Below are positions 33,206-41,879 of a stretch of 64,000 bases of DNA, in pieces. Source of the DNA: Streptomyces violascens. GTDB taxonomy: Bacteria > Actinomycetota > Actinomycetes > Streptomycetales > Streptomycetaceae. The stretch covers positions 62,001 through 126,000 of the forward strand of contig NZ_BMUA01000015.1 of the NCBI RefSeq assembly GCF_014649955.1. Direction: 5' to 3'. Position 1 is the first letter of the stretch. The number at the start of each line of letters is the position of its first letter. The translations under genes were made by a program, and so were the position numbers. The notes beneath the pieces were generated by a model, which did no database searches, was not told the origin of the DNA, and saw nothing but the letters and a program-made list of their open reading frames with translations.

Positions 33206-33852
33206 CCCGCCGCCAGTGGGGCTCGCGTTCGGCGGGCCGCACCCGCGGGGGCAGGAGCAGCAGGACGGCGACGATATCGCTCGCCGTCGCACTGATGGCG
33301 ATACCGGCAGTCGGTGGATGCTCGGGCGGTTCGGAGGCGGACGACCATGTCGTACCCGCGCTGCCGCCGAAGGTCTGCTGGCGAGCGTTCGACGGGACCG
33401 CGGTTGCCGCTCTGCTGCCGAAGGCCACGGACCCGAACGCGGAGATCAAGGGCGACCCGGTCTTCGATCTCTACGGGCGCTTCAAGTCTGCGGGCTGCCA
33501 GATCCATGTCGACGGGGAATCTCGGTTCACCGCTTGGGGAGACCGCTCGTGGTCAGCGGGAAGCGATCTGGAGAAGCACGTCTGGAACTCGCTGACACAG
33601 TTCGGGCCCACGCCCATAGCGGCGGGAGACAAGGGCATTGTCTTCCGCGGCGGCGCCAGGGCCTACTTCCGTTGTGAGCGCCCCGGCCTGCCACCGTCAC
33701 CGAGCAATGTCTCCCCGGCGGAGGTCGAGGTCGTCGAGCTGGGCTTGACCGCGAACAGTGCACCCAGCACGCAGCATGTGACGGACGTACTGACCACCCT
33801 GATGAAGCAGTACGTCCAGTTCGCCAAGCAGAAGCTCAAGTGCCGGAATTGA
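33202..33852 (+). CDS. Lipoprotein of the WXG100-like/DUF6571 module
   Basis: 216 residues from GTG 33202, overlapping the previous stop. A Tat-like Arg-rich N-terminus (TRRQWGSRSAGRTRGG) leads to a lipobox AVGGC with the lipid Cys at about residue 40. The mature domain has four further cysteines (VCWR, GCQI, FRCE, KLKC), likely two disulphides. No family recognised. Given its coupling to the large upstream gene it may be a surface partner or a protective protein for it; this is inference from position only. Confidence 0.72.
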   Translation: MTRRQWGSRSAGRTRGGRSSRTATISLAVALMAIPAVGGCSGGSEADDHVVPALPPKVCWRAFDGTAVAALLPKATDPNAEIKGDPVFDLYGRFKSAGCQIHVDGESRFTAWGDRSWSAGSDLEKHVWNSLTQFGPTPIAAGDKGIVFRGGARAYFRCERPGLPPSPSNVSPAEVEVVELGLTANSAPSTQHVTDVLTTLMKQYVQFAKQKLKCRN

Positions 33853-33861
33853 TCCGGCTGT

Positions 33862-33936
33862 TGGAGGCCGTGACCGGAATCGAACCGGCGTAACTCGCTT
33901 TGCAGGCGAGCCCCTCAACCACTCGGGCACACGGCC
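33862..33936 (-). tRNA. tRNA-Cys (GCA)
   Basis: Read leftwards from 33936: acceptor GGCCGTG pairs with CACGGCC, anticodon stem CTCGC/GCGAG encloses CTGCAAA with anticodon GCA, and the T arm is CCGGTTCGATTCCGG. The discriminator base is U (33865), an identity element of tRNA-Cys, and CCA is encoded (33864-33862). Its 3' end faces the WXG100-like/DUF6571/lipoprotein module. Confidence 0.92.
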
Positions 33937-34119
33937 GTGTGCTGGTGCGTTGGAATGACCGTAGGGGGCGGGTGCGGGGGAGGGGAAGGGTGTCCCGCTG
34001 GGTGCAACGGGACTGCCATGCGGCGTTCATGTTCGGGCGTGGGACTACGACTATTCGGGTAGTCGGGATCCCACCTTTTGACAGGGGCCAGTACGCAGTA
34101 CGCCTCTTACTCTGGCCGG

Positions 34120-35568
34120 ATGAGTGCCCTTGAATCCTCCGGACCCCGTACGGATGCCCCGACCGCTGACCTCCCCGGAGGGGGTGTCGCCGGGGGGATT
34201 CTGGGGCGGGAGTACCGCGCGCTGAGCTTCGGGATCGTCACCGTCGTGCTGCTCATCGCCTTCGAGGCGACCGCCGTGGGTACGGCCATGCCCGTCGCGG
34301 CGCGGGAGCTCGACGGGGTGTCGCTGTACGCCTTCGCCTTCTCCGCGTACTTCACGACGAGTTTGTTCGGGATGGTCGTCGCGGGGCAGTGGGCCGACCG
34401 GCGCGGGCCGCTCGGGGCGCTCGGGGTCGGGATGTCGGGGTTCGCGGCGGGGCTGCTGCTGTCCGGGACCGCGCTGAACATGTGGACGTTCATCGCGGGG
34501 CGGGCCGTGCAGGGGCTCGGCGGCGGCCTTGTGATCGTCGCGCTGTACGTCGTCATCGGGCGGGCCTATCCCGCGCGGCTCCAGCCGACGATCATGGCGG
34601 CGTTCGCGGCGGGCTGGGTGGTGCCCTCGGTGGTGGGGCCGCTCGTGGCGGGGACGGCCACCGAACAGCTGGGCTGGCGCTGGGTGTTCATCGGGATTCC
34701 GGCGCTCGTGGTGTTCCCGCTGGCGCTCGCGCTGCCCGCGACGCGGCGGATGGCGTCGGGGCCGGCCGATCCGTCGGCGCCCGTCGAACCCTTCGACCGG
34801 CGCCGGATCAAGCTGGCGCTGGGGATCTCGGTCGGGGCCGGGCTGCTGCAGTACGCGGGGCAGGAGCTGAGGTGGCTGTCCGTGCTGCCGTTCGTGGCGG
34901 GCGTGGCCCTGCTCGCCCCGGCGGTCGCGGGACGGCGCGCCCTGCTGCCGCACGGCACCTGGCGGGCGGCACGCGGACTGCCCGCGGTGGTGCTGTTGCG
35001 CGGGGTGGCGGCGGGGTCGTTCATCGCGGCGGAGTCGTTCGTGCCGCTGATGCTCGTCACCCAGCGCGGGCTCACGCCGACGATGGCCGGGCTGTCGCTG
35101 GCCGTGGGCGGGGCGACCTGGGCGCTGGGCTCGTACGTGCAGGCCCGGCCCCGGATGGAGGCGTACCGGGAGCGGCTGATGGTGGCCGGGATGGTGCTTG
35201 TGGCCCTCGCGATAGTGGCCGCGCCGAGCGTGCTCGTCGCGGCGGTGCCGGTGTGGGTGGTCGGCGTCGCGTGGGGCGTGGGCTGTTTCGGCATGGGCAT
35301 GGTGATCGCCTCGACGAGCGTGCTGCTCCTGAAGCTGTCGGCCCCGCAGGAGGCCGGCGCGAATTCCGCCGCCCTCCAGATCTCGGACGGCCTGTCCAAC
35401 GTGCTGCTGCTCGCGGCGGGCGGGGCGGGGTTCGCGGCGCTGGGCGGCGGCGCGGTCTCGGGTCCGGCCGCCTCGCATCCGGGGGCGTTCCTGGTGGTGT
35501 TTCTGCCGATGGGGGTGGTGGCGCTGAGCGGGGCGTTCGTGGCGGGGCGGGTGGGGGAGCGGGGCTGA
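34120..35568 (+). CDS. MFS multidrug-type exporter
   Basis: 482 residues from ATG 34120. Twelve or more membrane segments; motif A-like GQWADRRGPLGALG between helices 2 and 3, and AAFAAGWVVPSVVGPLVAG, the motif C-type proline/glycine pattern of proton antiporters. The cytoplasmic N-terminus is hydrophilic (about 40 residues). It probably exports a drug or metabolite with proton antiport; the substrate cannot be told. TTGACA at 34078-34083 may belong to its promoter. Monocistronic. Confidence 0.85.
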   Translation: MSALESSGPRTDAPTADLPGGGVAGGILGREYRALSFGIVTVVLLIAFEATAVGTAMPVAARELDGVSLYAFAFSAYFTTSLFGMVVAGQWADRRGPLGALGVGMSGFAAGLLLSGTALNMWTFIAGRAVQGLGGGLVIVALYVVIGRAYPARLQPTIMAAFAAGWVVPSVVGPLVAGTATEQLGWRWVFIGIPALVVFPLALALPATRRMASGPADPSAPVEPFDRRRIKLALGISVGAGLLQYAGQELRWLSVLPFVAGVALLAPAVAGRRALLPHGTWRAARGLPAVVLLRGVAAGSFIAAESFVPLMLVTQRGLTPTMAGLSLAVGGATWALGSYVQARPRMEAYRERLMVAGMVLVALAIVAAPSVLVAAVPVWVVGVAWGVGCFGMGMVIASTSVLLLKLSAPQEAGANSAALQISDGLSNVLLLAAGGAGFAALGGGAVSGPAASHPGAFLVVFLPMGVVALSGAFVAGRVGERG

Positions 35569-35891
35569 GCGGGGGAGCCCCACCCCTGTGAGGCCGGTCT
35601 CAACCCCGGCCCGCCGGGAGGCGTTCCGCCGGGGTCGGCCGGCCCGCGCCGGTAAGGTGGCCCGGTTGTCGTACGTAAGCGCCGGCGCCCGAACCCGCCC
35701 CGGCCCGCCGAACCGGACGGAGTTCAGCCCCAGCCCCAAGCCAGCCGGTGCCGATCCGGACGAAGCCCAGCCCCGCCTCAATGCCGCAGGTGCCGACCCG
35801 GAAACAGAGCCCCGCCCAGCCTCGGCGCAGCCCCCGGCCCCAACCCCGACGCCCCTGACCCCGTACAACCGAGAGCCCCGAACCGGAGACC
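35569..35891. other. Intergenic stretch upstream of the DEAH helicase gene
   Basis: The 323 bases are Pro-codon-like low-complexity DNA with no supported gene. TAAGGT at 35653-35658 is a possible -10 element; if used, the leader would be over 200 bases. Confidence 0.35.
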
Positions 35892-37676
35892 GTGACTACT
35901 ACCGCCTCCCACCACCTCTCACCCGCCTTCCCCGGCCGCGCCCCCTGGGGCACCGCCAACAAGCTGCGTGCCTGGCAGCAGGGTGCCCTGGAGAGGTACG
36001 TCCAGGAGCAGCCGCGCGACTTCCTCGCCGTCGCGACGCCCGGCGCCGGCAAGACGACCTTCGCGCTGACGCTCGCGTCGTGGCTGCTGCACCACCACGT
36101 GGTCCAGCAGATCACCGTCGTCGCGCCGACCGAGCACCTCAAGAAGCAGTGGGCGGACGCGGCGGCCCGCGTCGGCATCAAGCTCGACCCGGACTACAGC
36201 GCCGGGCCGCTGAGCCGCGAGTACCACGGCGTCGCCGTCACCTACGCCGGTGTCGGCGTGCGCCCCATGCTGCACCGCAACCGCTGCGAGCAGCGCAAGA
36301 CCCTGGTGATCCTGGACGAGATCCACCACGCCGGCGACAGCAAGTCGTGGGGCGAGGCCTGCCTCGAAGCCTTCGACCCGGCCACCCGGCGGCTCGCGCT
36401 CACCGGTACGCCCTTCCGGTCCGACACCAACCCCATCCCCTTCGTCACGTACGAGGAGGGGAACGACGGCATCCGGCGGTCCTCCGCCGACTACACGTAC
36501 GGATACGGCAACGCGCTCGCCGACGGGGTCGTGCGGCCCGTCATATTCATGAGCTACAGCGGCAACATGCGCTGGCGCACCAAGGCCGGTGACGAGATCG
36601 CCGCCCGGCTCGGCGAGCCCATGACCAAGGACGCCATCTCGCAGGCCTGGCGCACCGCGCTCGACCCGCGCGGCGACTGGATGCCCAATGTGCTGCGGGC
36701 CGCCGACCAGCGGCTCACCGAAGTCAGGAAGGCCATTCCGGACGCCGGGGCGCTCGTCATCGCCTCCGACCAGGACTCCGCCCGCGCCTACGCCAAGCTG
36801 ATCCGCGAGATCACCGGCACGAAGGCCACCGTCGTCCTCTCCGACGACACCGGCGCCTCCAAGCGGATCGACGAGTTCAGCGAGGGCGACTCCCGGTGGA
36901 TGGTCGCCGTCCGCATGGTGTCCGAGGGCGTCGACGTGCCGCGCCTGGCCGTCGGCGTGTACGCCACCACCATTTCCACCCCCCTCTTCTTCGCCCAGGC
37001 CGTCGGCCGTTTCGTGCGTTCGCGGCGGCGCGGCGAGACCGCTTCCGTTTTCCTCCCCACCATTCCGATGCTGCTCGGCTTCGCCAATGAGATGGAGGTC
37101 GAGCGCGACCACGTGCTCGACAAGCCGAAGAAGGACGGCGAGGAAGAAGACCCGTACGCCGAGTCCGAACAGGAAATGGACGACGCGAACAAGCAGCAGG
37201 ACGAGGACACCGGGGACGACATGCTCCCCTTCGAGGCCCTCGAATCCGATGCCGTCTTCGACCGGGTCATGTACAACGGCGCCGAATTCGGCATGCAGGC
37301 CCACCCGGGAAGCGAGGAGGAGCAGGACTATCTCGGGATTCCCGGGCTCCTCGAACCGGACCAGGTGCAGATGCTGCTGCAGAAGCGGCAGGCCCGGCAG
37401 ATCGCGCACAGCCGCCAGAAGCCGGCCGAGCAGGCCGATCTGCTCGAAATGCCCGCCGAGCGGCGCCCCGTCGTCTCGCACAAGGAACTGCTCGAACTGC
37501 GCAAGTCGCTGAACACGATGGTCGGCGCGTACGTCCACCAGAGCGGCAAGCCGCACGGCGTCATCCACACCGAGCTGCGCCGGGTGTGCGGCGGGCCGCC
37601 GAGCGCGGAGGCCACGGCCGGCCAGCTCCGCGAGCGGATCAAGAAGGTCCAGGAGTGGGCGACCCGCATGAAGTAG
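35892..37676 (+). CDS. DEAH-box superfamily 2 helicase
   Basis: 594 residues from GTG 35892 behind GGAGACC. Motor motifs in order: Walker A ATPGAGKTTFAL (about residue 48), PTEHLKKQW, DEIHHAG (Walker B), LTGTPFRSD (motif III), then the second RecA domain with RMVSEGVDVPRLAVG and the arginine-finger motif QAVGRFVRSRRRGE. The C-terminal 200 residues are acidic (KKDGEEEDPYAESEQEMDD) and then basic/helical, without a nuclease domain. A duplex DNA or RNA translocase related to the type III restriction/XPB-like group. Ends at a strong terminator. Confidence 0.85.
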   Translation: MTTTASHHLSPAFPGRAPWGTANKLRAWQQGALERYVQEQPRDFLAVATPGAGKTTFALTLASWLLHHHVVQQITVVAPTEHLKKQWADAAARVGIKLDPDYSAGPLSREYHGVAVTYAGVGVRPMLHRNRCEQRKTLVILDEIHHAGDSKSWGEACLEAFDPATRRLALTGTPFRSDTNPIPFVTYEEGNDGIRRSSADYTYGYGNALADGVVRPVIFMSYSGNMRWRTKAGDEIAARLGEPMTKDAISQAWRTALDPRGDWMPNVLRAADQRLTEVRKAIPDAGALVIASDQDSARAYAKLIREITGTKATVVLSDDTGASKRIDEFSEGDSRWMVAVRMVSEGVDVPRLAVGVYATTISTPLFFAQAVGRFVRSRRRGETASVFLPTIPMLLGFANEMEVERDHVLDKPKKDGEEEDPYAESEQEMDDANKQQDEDTGDDMLPFEALESDAVFDRVMYNGAEFGMQAHPGSEEEQDYLGIPGLLEPDQVQMLLQKRQARQIAHSRQKPAEQADLLEMPAERRPVVSHKELLELRKSLNTMVGAYVHQSGKPHGVIHTELRRVCGGPPSAEATAGQLRERIKKVQEWATRMK

Positions 37677-38157
37677 CGGGTGCACACTGCGAACGGGGCC
37701 CGGCGTGCGTTGCCGGGCCCCGTTCGATCCCTTGGGTACGGGATGCGTACGAGGACCGGCCCCCACGGACGCCCCTCGGACGACTGCCACAGTAATGTCC
37801 CGGTAAATCCATTCCGGTCGCCCAAGGTCCTCACCAAGACGGACTTAGGTCCTGAACGTGATCGAACAGGGATCAAATTCGTCGCCCACGGACATTATTT
37901 GTCCATCCGTTGGGGCTGGTTCGCCCATTCCATGGGGCCCGGAATTCTGATCGCGCCCGGATTCTGGACGAGGTCTTCCGCTGAGCGGTGTCCGCTCGCT
38001 ACTGTCCCGGCCATGCAAACGCCCCGTGGCAGCGTCGCCGCGGAGCGCAGCCGGTGCCTTGGCCTCGCCGGCGGGCTCTGCGCGCGATGCCGATGGGACC
38101 GGCGCCGCGAACCACGTGAGAGTGCCGCCGCGACTCACCACTTAAGGAGTGGGTGTC
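37677..38157. other. Intergenic stretch with terminator and iclR promoter
   Basis: The terminator is at 37692-37724. The middle is relatively AT-rich (GACATTATTTGTCC at about 37890). TTCCGC (37976-37981) and TACTGT (38000-38005), 18 bases apart, are a possible promoter for the IclR gene with a leader of about 150 bases. No supported gene. Confidence 0.4.
37692..37724 (+). terminator. Strong GC-rich terminator of the helicase gene
   Basis: AACGGGGCCCGGC and GCCGGGCCCCGTT form a perfect 13-bp stem with a seven-base loop, 15 bases after the stop. Confidence 0.88.
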
Positions 38158-38802
38158 GTGACCGCGGAGACCTCCCAGACGCTCGACCGGGGACTACGCG
38201 TCCTCAAGCTGCTCGCCGACACCGACCACGGTCTGACGGTCACCGAGTTGTCCAACAAACTCGGCGTCAACCGCACGGTCGTCTACCGCCTGCTCGCGAC
38301 CCTGGAGCAGCACGCCCTCGTACGACGTGACCTGGGCGGCCGCGCCCGGGTCGGGCTCGGCGTGCTGCGCCTGGGCCGCCAGGTGCATCCGCTGGTCCGC
38401 GAGGCCGCGCTGCCCGCGCTGCGCTCGCTCGCCGAGGACATAGGCGCCACCGCCCACCTCACCCTCGTCGACGGTTCGGACGCGCTCGCGGTCGCCGTGG
38501 TCGAGCCGACCTGGACCGACTACCACGTCGCCTACCGGGCCGGGTTCCGCCACGCCCTGGACAAGGGCGCCGCCGGCCGGGCGATCCTCGCGGCCCGCCA
38601 GGCCGGGGGCCTCGCCGAGCCCGGGTTCACCCTCACCCACGGCGAGCTGGAGGCAGGCGCGAGCGGGGCCGCGGCGCCGCTGGTCGGGGTCACCGGGATA
38701 GAGGGGAGCGTCGGCGTGGTGATGCTCGCCGACGCCGTGCCCGAACGGGTCGGGCCCCGTGTCGTGGACGCGGCGAGGGAAGTGGCCGACGCCCTGCGCT
38801 GA
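38158..38802 (+). CDS. IclR-family transcription regulator
   Basis: 214 residues. The GTG at 38158 has AAGGAG eight bases upstream; another GTG nine bases earlier overlaps that site and is rejected. N-terminal winged helix-turn-helix (TLDRGLRVLKLLADTDHGLTVTELSNKLG, NRTVVYRLLATLEQHALV) and a C-terminal effector domain (DIGATAHLTLVDGSDALAV, GRAILAARQ) slightly shorter than the usual 250 residues. The regulated gene is unknown; the gene is flanked by unrelated monocistronic units. Confidence 0.88.
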   Translation: MTAETSQTLDRGLRVLKLLADTDHGLTVTELSNKLGVNRTVVYRLLATLEQHALVRRDLGGRARVGLGVLRLGRQVHPLVREAALPALRSLAEDIGATAHLTLVDGSDALAVAVVEPTWTDYHVAYRAGFRHALDKGAAGRAILAARQAGGLAEPGFTLTHGELEAGASGAAAPLVGVTGIEGSVGVVMLADAVPERVGPRVVDAAREVADALR

Positions 38803-38909
38803 GCCGACGCCCTGCGCCGAGCCGGATCCCCGCGCCGAACCGACGCCCCGGCCCTTTGTCCGGACCCGGCCGCCCGGGCCCGTGCCCGGGGCGGCCGGGT
38901 GCGTACGGA

Positions 38910-38915
38910 TAGATT
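38910..38915 (+). promoter_or_regulatory. Probable leaderless promoter -10 element
   Basis: TAGATT ends seven bases before the GTG start at 38922, the spacing seen for leaderless mRNAs in actinobacteria. There is no ribosome binding site between them. Confidence 0.55.
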
Positions 38916-38921
38916 GGGGCC

Positions 38922-39710
38922 GTGCTCACTCGTCACCCCCGCCTCCGCAACCTCGCCATCGGCGCCGCTCCGGTCGTGGCGCTGCTCGCCGTCGCCTGCT
39001 TCGCGCCGCTGCCGTTCGCGGTGGCGCAGCCGGGGCCGACCGCGAACGTACTCGGCGACGACGAGGGCAAACCGGTGATCACCATCTCCGGCGCGCCCAC
39101 CCGCCCCACCAGCGGGCAGCTGCGGATGACCACCATCGTGGCGACCGGGCCCCACACGGACGTCGGCATCTCCGACGTCGTCGACGGCTGGTTCCGTACC
39201 GACCGGGCCGTGATGCCGCGCGACTCGGTCTATCCGGGCGGCGGCAGCGAGAAGGAGATCTCCGAGCACAACCAGGCCCAGATGAAGCAGTCGCAGGACG
39301 CCGCGTCCGTCGCGGCCCTCGGCTACCTCGGCCTCAGCCCCGACAAGGTCAAGGTCGACCTCCACCTCGCCGACGTCGGCGGCCCGAGCGCGGGCCTGCT
39401 CTTCACCCTCGGCATCATCGACAAGCTGAACGGCAACGGCTCCGGCGGCGACCTCACCGGCGGCCGCAATATCGCCGGTACGGGGACGATCACGGAGAAC
39501 GGGGACGTCGGCGCGGTCGGCGGGGTCGCGCTCAAGACGCAGGCCGCGGCCCGGGACGGGGCGACCGTCTTCCTCGTACCGAAGGCGGAGTGCTCGGACG
39601 CGCAGTCCGAGCTGCCCAAGGGGCTGCGCCTGATCCCCGTGACTACGCTGAAGGGTGCGGTGTCCGCGCTCCAGGCGCTGCAGAAGGGCGCCCCGGTTCC
39701 GTCCTGCTGA
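38922..39710 (+). CDS. Secreted or membrane-anchored Lon-type (S16) serine protease, YlbL-like without PDZ
   Basis: 262 residues. A hydrophobic N-terminal anchor (about residues 11-35) precedes a YlbL-type segment (YPGGGSEKEISEHNQAQM...SQDAASVAALGYLG) and a Lon catalytic domain with Ser156 in VGGPSAGLLFTLGI and Lys205 in GGVALKTQAA, the Ser-Lys dyad. Related YlbL proteins carry a PDZ domain between these two parts; here only about 15 residues join them. It should act on the outer face of the membrane. Its last 68 bases overlap the 3' end of the convergent MFS gene. Probably translated from a leaderless mRNA. Confidence 0.83.
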   Translation: MLTRHPRLRNLAIGAAPVVALLAVACFAPLPFAVAQPGPTANVLGDDEGKPVITISGAPTRPTSGQLRMTTIVATGPHTDVGISDVVDGWFRTDRAVMPRDSVYPGGGSEKEISEHNQAQMKQSQDAASVAALGYLGLSPDKVKVDLHLADVGGPSAGLLFTLGIIDKLNGNGSGGDLTGGRNIAGTGTITENGDVGAVGGVALKTQAAARDGATVFLVPKAECSDAQSELPKGLRLIPVTTLKGAVSALQALQKGAPVPSC

Positions 39711-40953
39711 CGGCGCCCGCGTCCATGTCCTTCCAGGCCGGGAAGACCAGCGGGCTCAGCGTCGCCAGGAGATAGACCCCGCCGACCGCGAGCAGTGCGC
39801 CGCGCACCCCGGCCGCCTCCACGAGGAAGCCCGCGGCGAGCCCGCCGAGCGGCATCGCCAGTTCGCAGCCCGCCGTGAGCACCCCGGCGACCCGGCTGCG
39901 CAGCTCGTCCGGCACCTTTTCGTAGATCACCGTGGTCAGGATCGGGTTGAGCGCGCCGCTCGCGAGCCCCGCGACCAGCATCGTGACGGCCAGCGGCAGG
40001 GTGGTGCCGGTCAGCGCGGCGACCGCGTACCGGGGCGCCCCGCACAGCAGCACGCAGACCGTGAAGACCGTACGGCGCGAGAAACGATGGCCGATCAGGC
40101 CGTACAGGAGCGCGCCGGACAGGCCGCCCGCCCCGAACAGGGCGGCGAGCAGGCCGAGTTGGGTCGCGCCGCCCAGCTCCTGCTCGGCGTGCACCGGGAG
40201 CAGTACGGCGGTCCAGCCCTGGTCGGTGCCGTTCATCAGCATCACCATCGTGACCACCGCGAGCAACAGCCGGGTGCGCGCCAAGTAGCCGTATCCCTCG
40301 CGGAGTTCGGCCTTGTAGGTGCGCAGGGAGACCGGTGGCTCCTCGCGCCGGGGGCGTGCCGCGCGGACGTCGCGCAGGCCGGTCGCGACCAGCACCGCCG
40401 AGACGGCGAAGGTCGCGCCGTCGATGAGGAGGACGTCGCCGGCGCCGGTCAGCGCGATGAGCACGCCGGCCAGGGCCGCGCCGGTCATCCGGGAGCCGCG
40501 CGCGACGGCGTCGTACACGCTGGCCGCACGCGCCAGGGTCGTACCGGCCTGGCGGGCGAGGTCCGGAAGCAGGACGTAGCGGGCGGTGACGCCCGGGGTG
40601 TGGGCGAGGCCGCCGAGCGCCATCAGGGCGCACAGCATCCAGAATTCGAGGAGTCCGGTGTGGTGCAGGAGCGGGATCGCGGCGACCGCGAGCCCGCAGA
40701 CGGCATCGGAGCCGACCGAGACCCGGCGGCGGCCGATGCGGTCGATGACCGGGCCGCCGATCAGGGCCGAGACCACGATCGGCAGCGTCGCACAGAAGGC
40801 GACGACCCCGGCCCGGCCCGCGCTTCCGGTGGTCTGCAGCACGAACCACGGCACCCCGATCAGGGTGAGTGAACTGCCGGTCGCCGAAACGGCGTTGGCG
40901 GTCAGTACGGCCGCGAGCGGCCTTCTGTCGCGGTGTCCCCCCGGCCCGCTCAT
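39643..40953 (-). CDS. MFS transporter of an ArsR-controlled operon
   Basis: 436 residues from ATG 40951-40953, which overlaps the stop of the 59-residue gene upstream (ATGA). About 12 membrane segments; motif A-like GGPVIDRIGRRRVSVG and LIGHRFSRRTVF. Resembles the enterobactin-exporter/macrolide-efflux type of MFS (MefA-like). Last member of the arsR-59 aa-MFS operon, so it is probably induced when the ArsR-type repressor releases. The C-terminal 25 residues are hydrophilic and are encoded opposite the end of the Lon-like gene. Confidence 0.85.
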   Translation of the reverse strand: MSGPGGHRDRRPLAAVLTANAVSATGSSLTLIGVPWFVLQTTGSAGRAGVVAFCATLPIVVSALIGGPVIDRIGRRRVSVGSDAVCGLAVAAIPLLHHTGLLEFWMLCALMALGGLAHTPGVTARYVLLPDLARQAGTTLARAASVYDAVARGSRMTGAALAGVLIALTGAGDVLLIDGATFAVSAVLVATGLRDVRAARPRREEPPVSLRTYKAELREGYGYLARTRLLLAVVTMVMLMNGTDQGWTAVLLPVHAEQELGGATQLGLLAALFGAGGLSGALLYGLIGHRFSRRTVFTVCVLLCGAPRYAVAALTGTTLPLAVTMLVAGLASGALNPILTTVIYEKVPDELRSRVAGVLTAGCELAMPLGGLAAGFLVEAAGVRGALLAVGGVYLLATLSPLVFPAWKDMDAGAVSRTEPGRPSAAPGARTPHPSA

Positions 40954-41129
40954 GCGAGGCGGGCTTGCCGGTGCGGGGCCTGCTGGGTCAGACGGAGTCC
41001 CAACTCGACCAGTATCCAGCCCAGTCGGGCCCGCAGGGCGCGGGGCTCGCGGGGGAGCGCGGTGCGGGTCTCGGCCGCCAGCTCGGCGGCGCGCAGGTGG
41101 TGAAGGAGGAGGTGGGTGTCGCTGTGCAT
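40950..41129 (-). CDS. Small hypothetical protein between arsR-type and MFS genes, 59 aa
   Basis: ATG 41127-41129 behind AAAGGACCGCCGCC; the stop TGA at 40950-40952 overlaps the ATG of the MFS gene, and the start is 13 bases after the ArsR-type gene. The product is a short helical, Leu/Arg-rich protein (MHSDTHLLLHHLRAAELAAE...RARLGWILVELGLRL) with no membrane segment. The tight coupling on both sides argues that it is a real gene. Function unknown. Confidence 0.65.
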   Translation of the reverse strand: MHSDTHLLLHHLRAAELAAETRTALPREPRALRARLGWILVELGLRLTQQAPHRQARLA

Positions 41130-41142
41130 GGCGGCGGTCCTT

Positions 41143-41775
41143 TCAGCGGGACGGGTGGGAGCGCGGGAAGGAGTGCAGATGGACGCGGACCTGGGCGGCG
41201 TCGCCGGTCTCGTCGGGGGCGATCGTGCGGTACGTCTCGACGACCGCGTGCAGCTTCTCGTTGAGCTCGTGCAGCTGGGCCGCCGTGAGGCTGAGCGTGA
41301 AGTCGCTCAGGTCGCCGCTGGTGGACCAGGGCTCGGGCCAGTCGTGCATGGTGGCGAGCCAGGTCGAGAGCTCCTGGGTGTGGATGCCGGCGATCTCGTG
41401 CAGGAACAGGTTGGCCGCGCCCCGCACCTCCGGGTCGGTGCTGGTGTGCAGGTCGTCGGCGAACGAGGTGCCGTTGTGCACGGCCTTCCACCAGCGCTCG
41501 CGGCCCTTGCCGCGGCCGGGGTCGTCCTCGACGAAGCCGTGCGCGGCGAGCTGGCGCAGGTGATAGCTGGTCGCGCCGCTCGACTCGCCGAGCCGCTCGC
41601 CGAGTTGGGATGCGGTGGCCGGGCCGTCGTGGCGCAGCGACTTCAGGATCCGGATGCGCAGGGGGTGGGCGAGGCCGCGCAGGGAGCGGGCGTCGAGGAT
41701 GCGCTCGCCGGCCGCGTTCAGGGCGGGGCCGGCGCCGGGGTCGGGCTCAGGGGCGGGCTGCTTGTTCTCGGGCAT
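41143..41775 (-). CDS. ArsR-family transcription regulator with C-terminal domain
   Basis: 210 residues from ATG 41773-41775. The winged helix-turn-helix is SLRGLAHPLRIRILKSLRHDGPATASQLGERLGESSGATSYHLRQL, an ArsR-type fold without the metal-binding Cys box, so the signal is probably not a thiophilic metal. The C-terminal 110 residues form a helical ligand or dimer domain as in other large streptomycete members (GKGRERWWKAVHNGTSF). First gene of the operon; the CTTTGCA repeats upstream (41792-41851) are the obvious binding site, giving autoregulation together with the exporter. Confidence 0.85.
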   Translation of the reverse strand: MPENKQPAPEPDPGAGPALNAAGERILDARSLRGLAHPLRIRILKSLRHDGPATASQLGERLGESSGATSYHLRQLAAHGFVEDDPGRGKGRERWWKAVHNGTSFADDLHTSTDPEVRGAANLFLHEIAGIHTQELSTWLATMHDWPEPWSTSGDLSDFTLSLTAAQLHELNEKLHAVVETYRTIAPDETGDAAQVRVHLHSFPRSHPSR

Positions 41776-41791
41776 GTTCCAAAGGTAGCTA

Positions 41792-41851
41792 TGCAAAGAG
41801 AATGTTGCAACGCTTCCTTTGCATCAACTTCTTTGCACTGGGTTCTTTGCA
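41792..41851. promoter_or_regulatory. Phased CTTTGCA operator array upstream of the ArsR-type operon
   Basis: CTTTGCA occurs at 41817, 41831 and 41845, exactly 14 bases apart, and its reverse complement TGCAAAG at 41792. TTGCAA also occurs at 41805. Located 17-76 bases upstream of the ATG, overlapping the expected promoter. Confidence 0.75.
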
Positions 41852-41879
41852 GGCCGTACCCGACAGGACCGGGCGAAGG

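Noticed and set aside
33862..33936. Attachment site of an integrated element
   Set aside because: No second copy of the tRNA 3' end and no integrase were seen within the window, so it is reported only as a possibility in the module finding.
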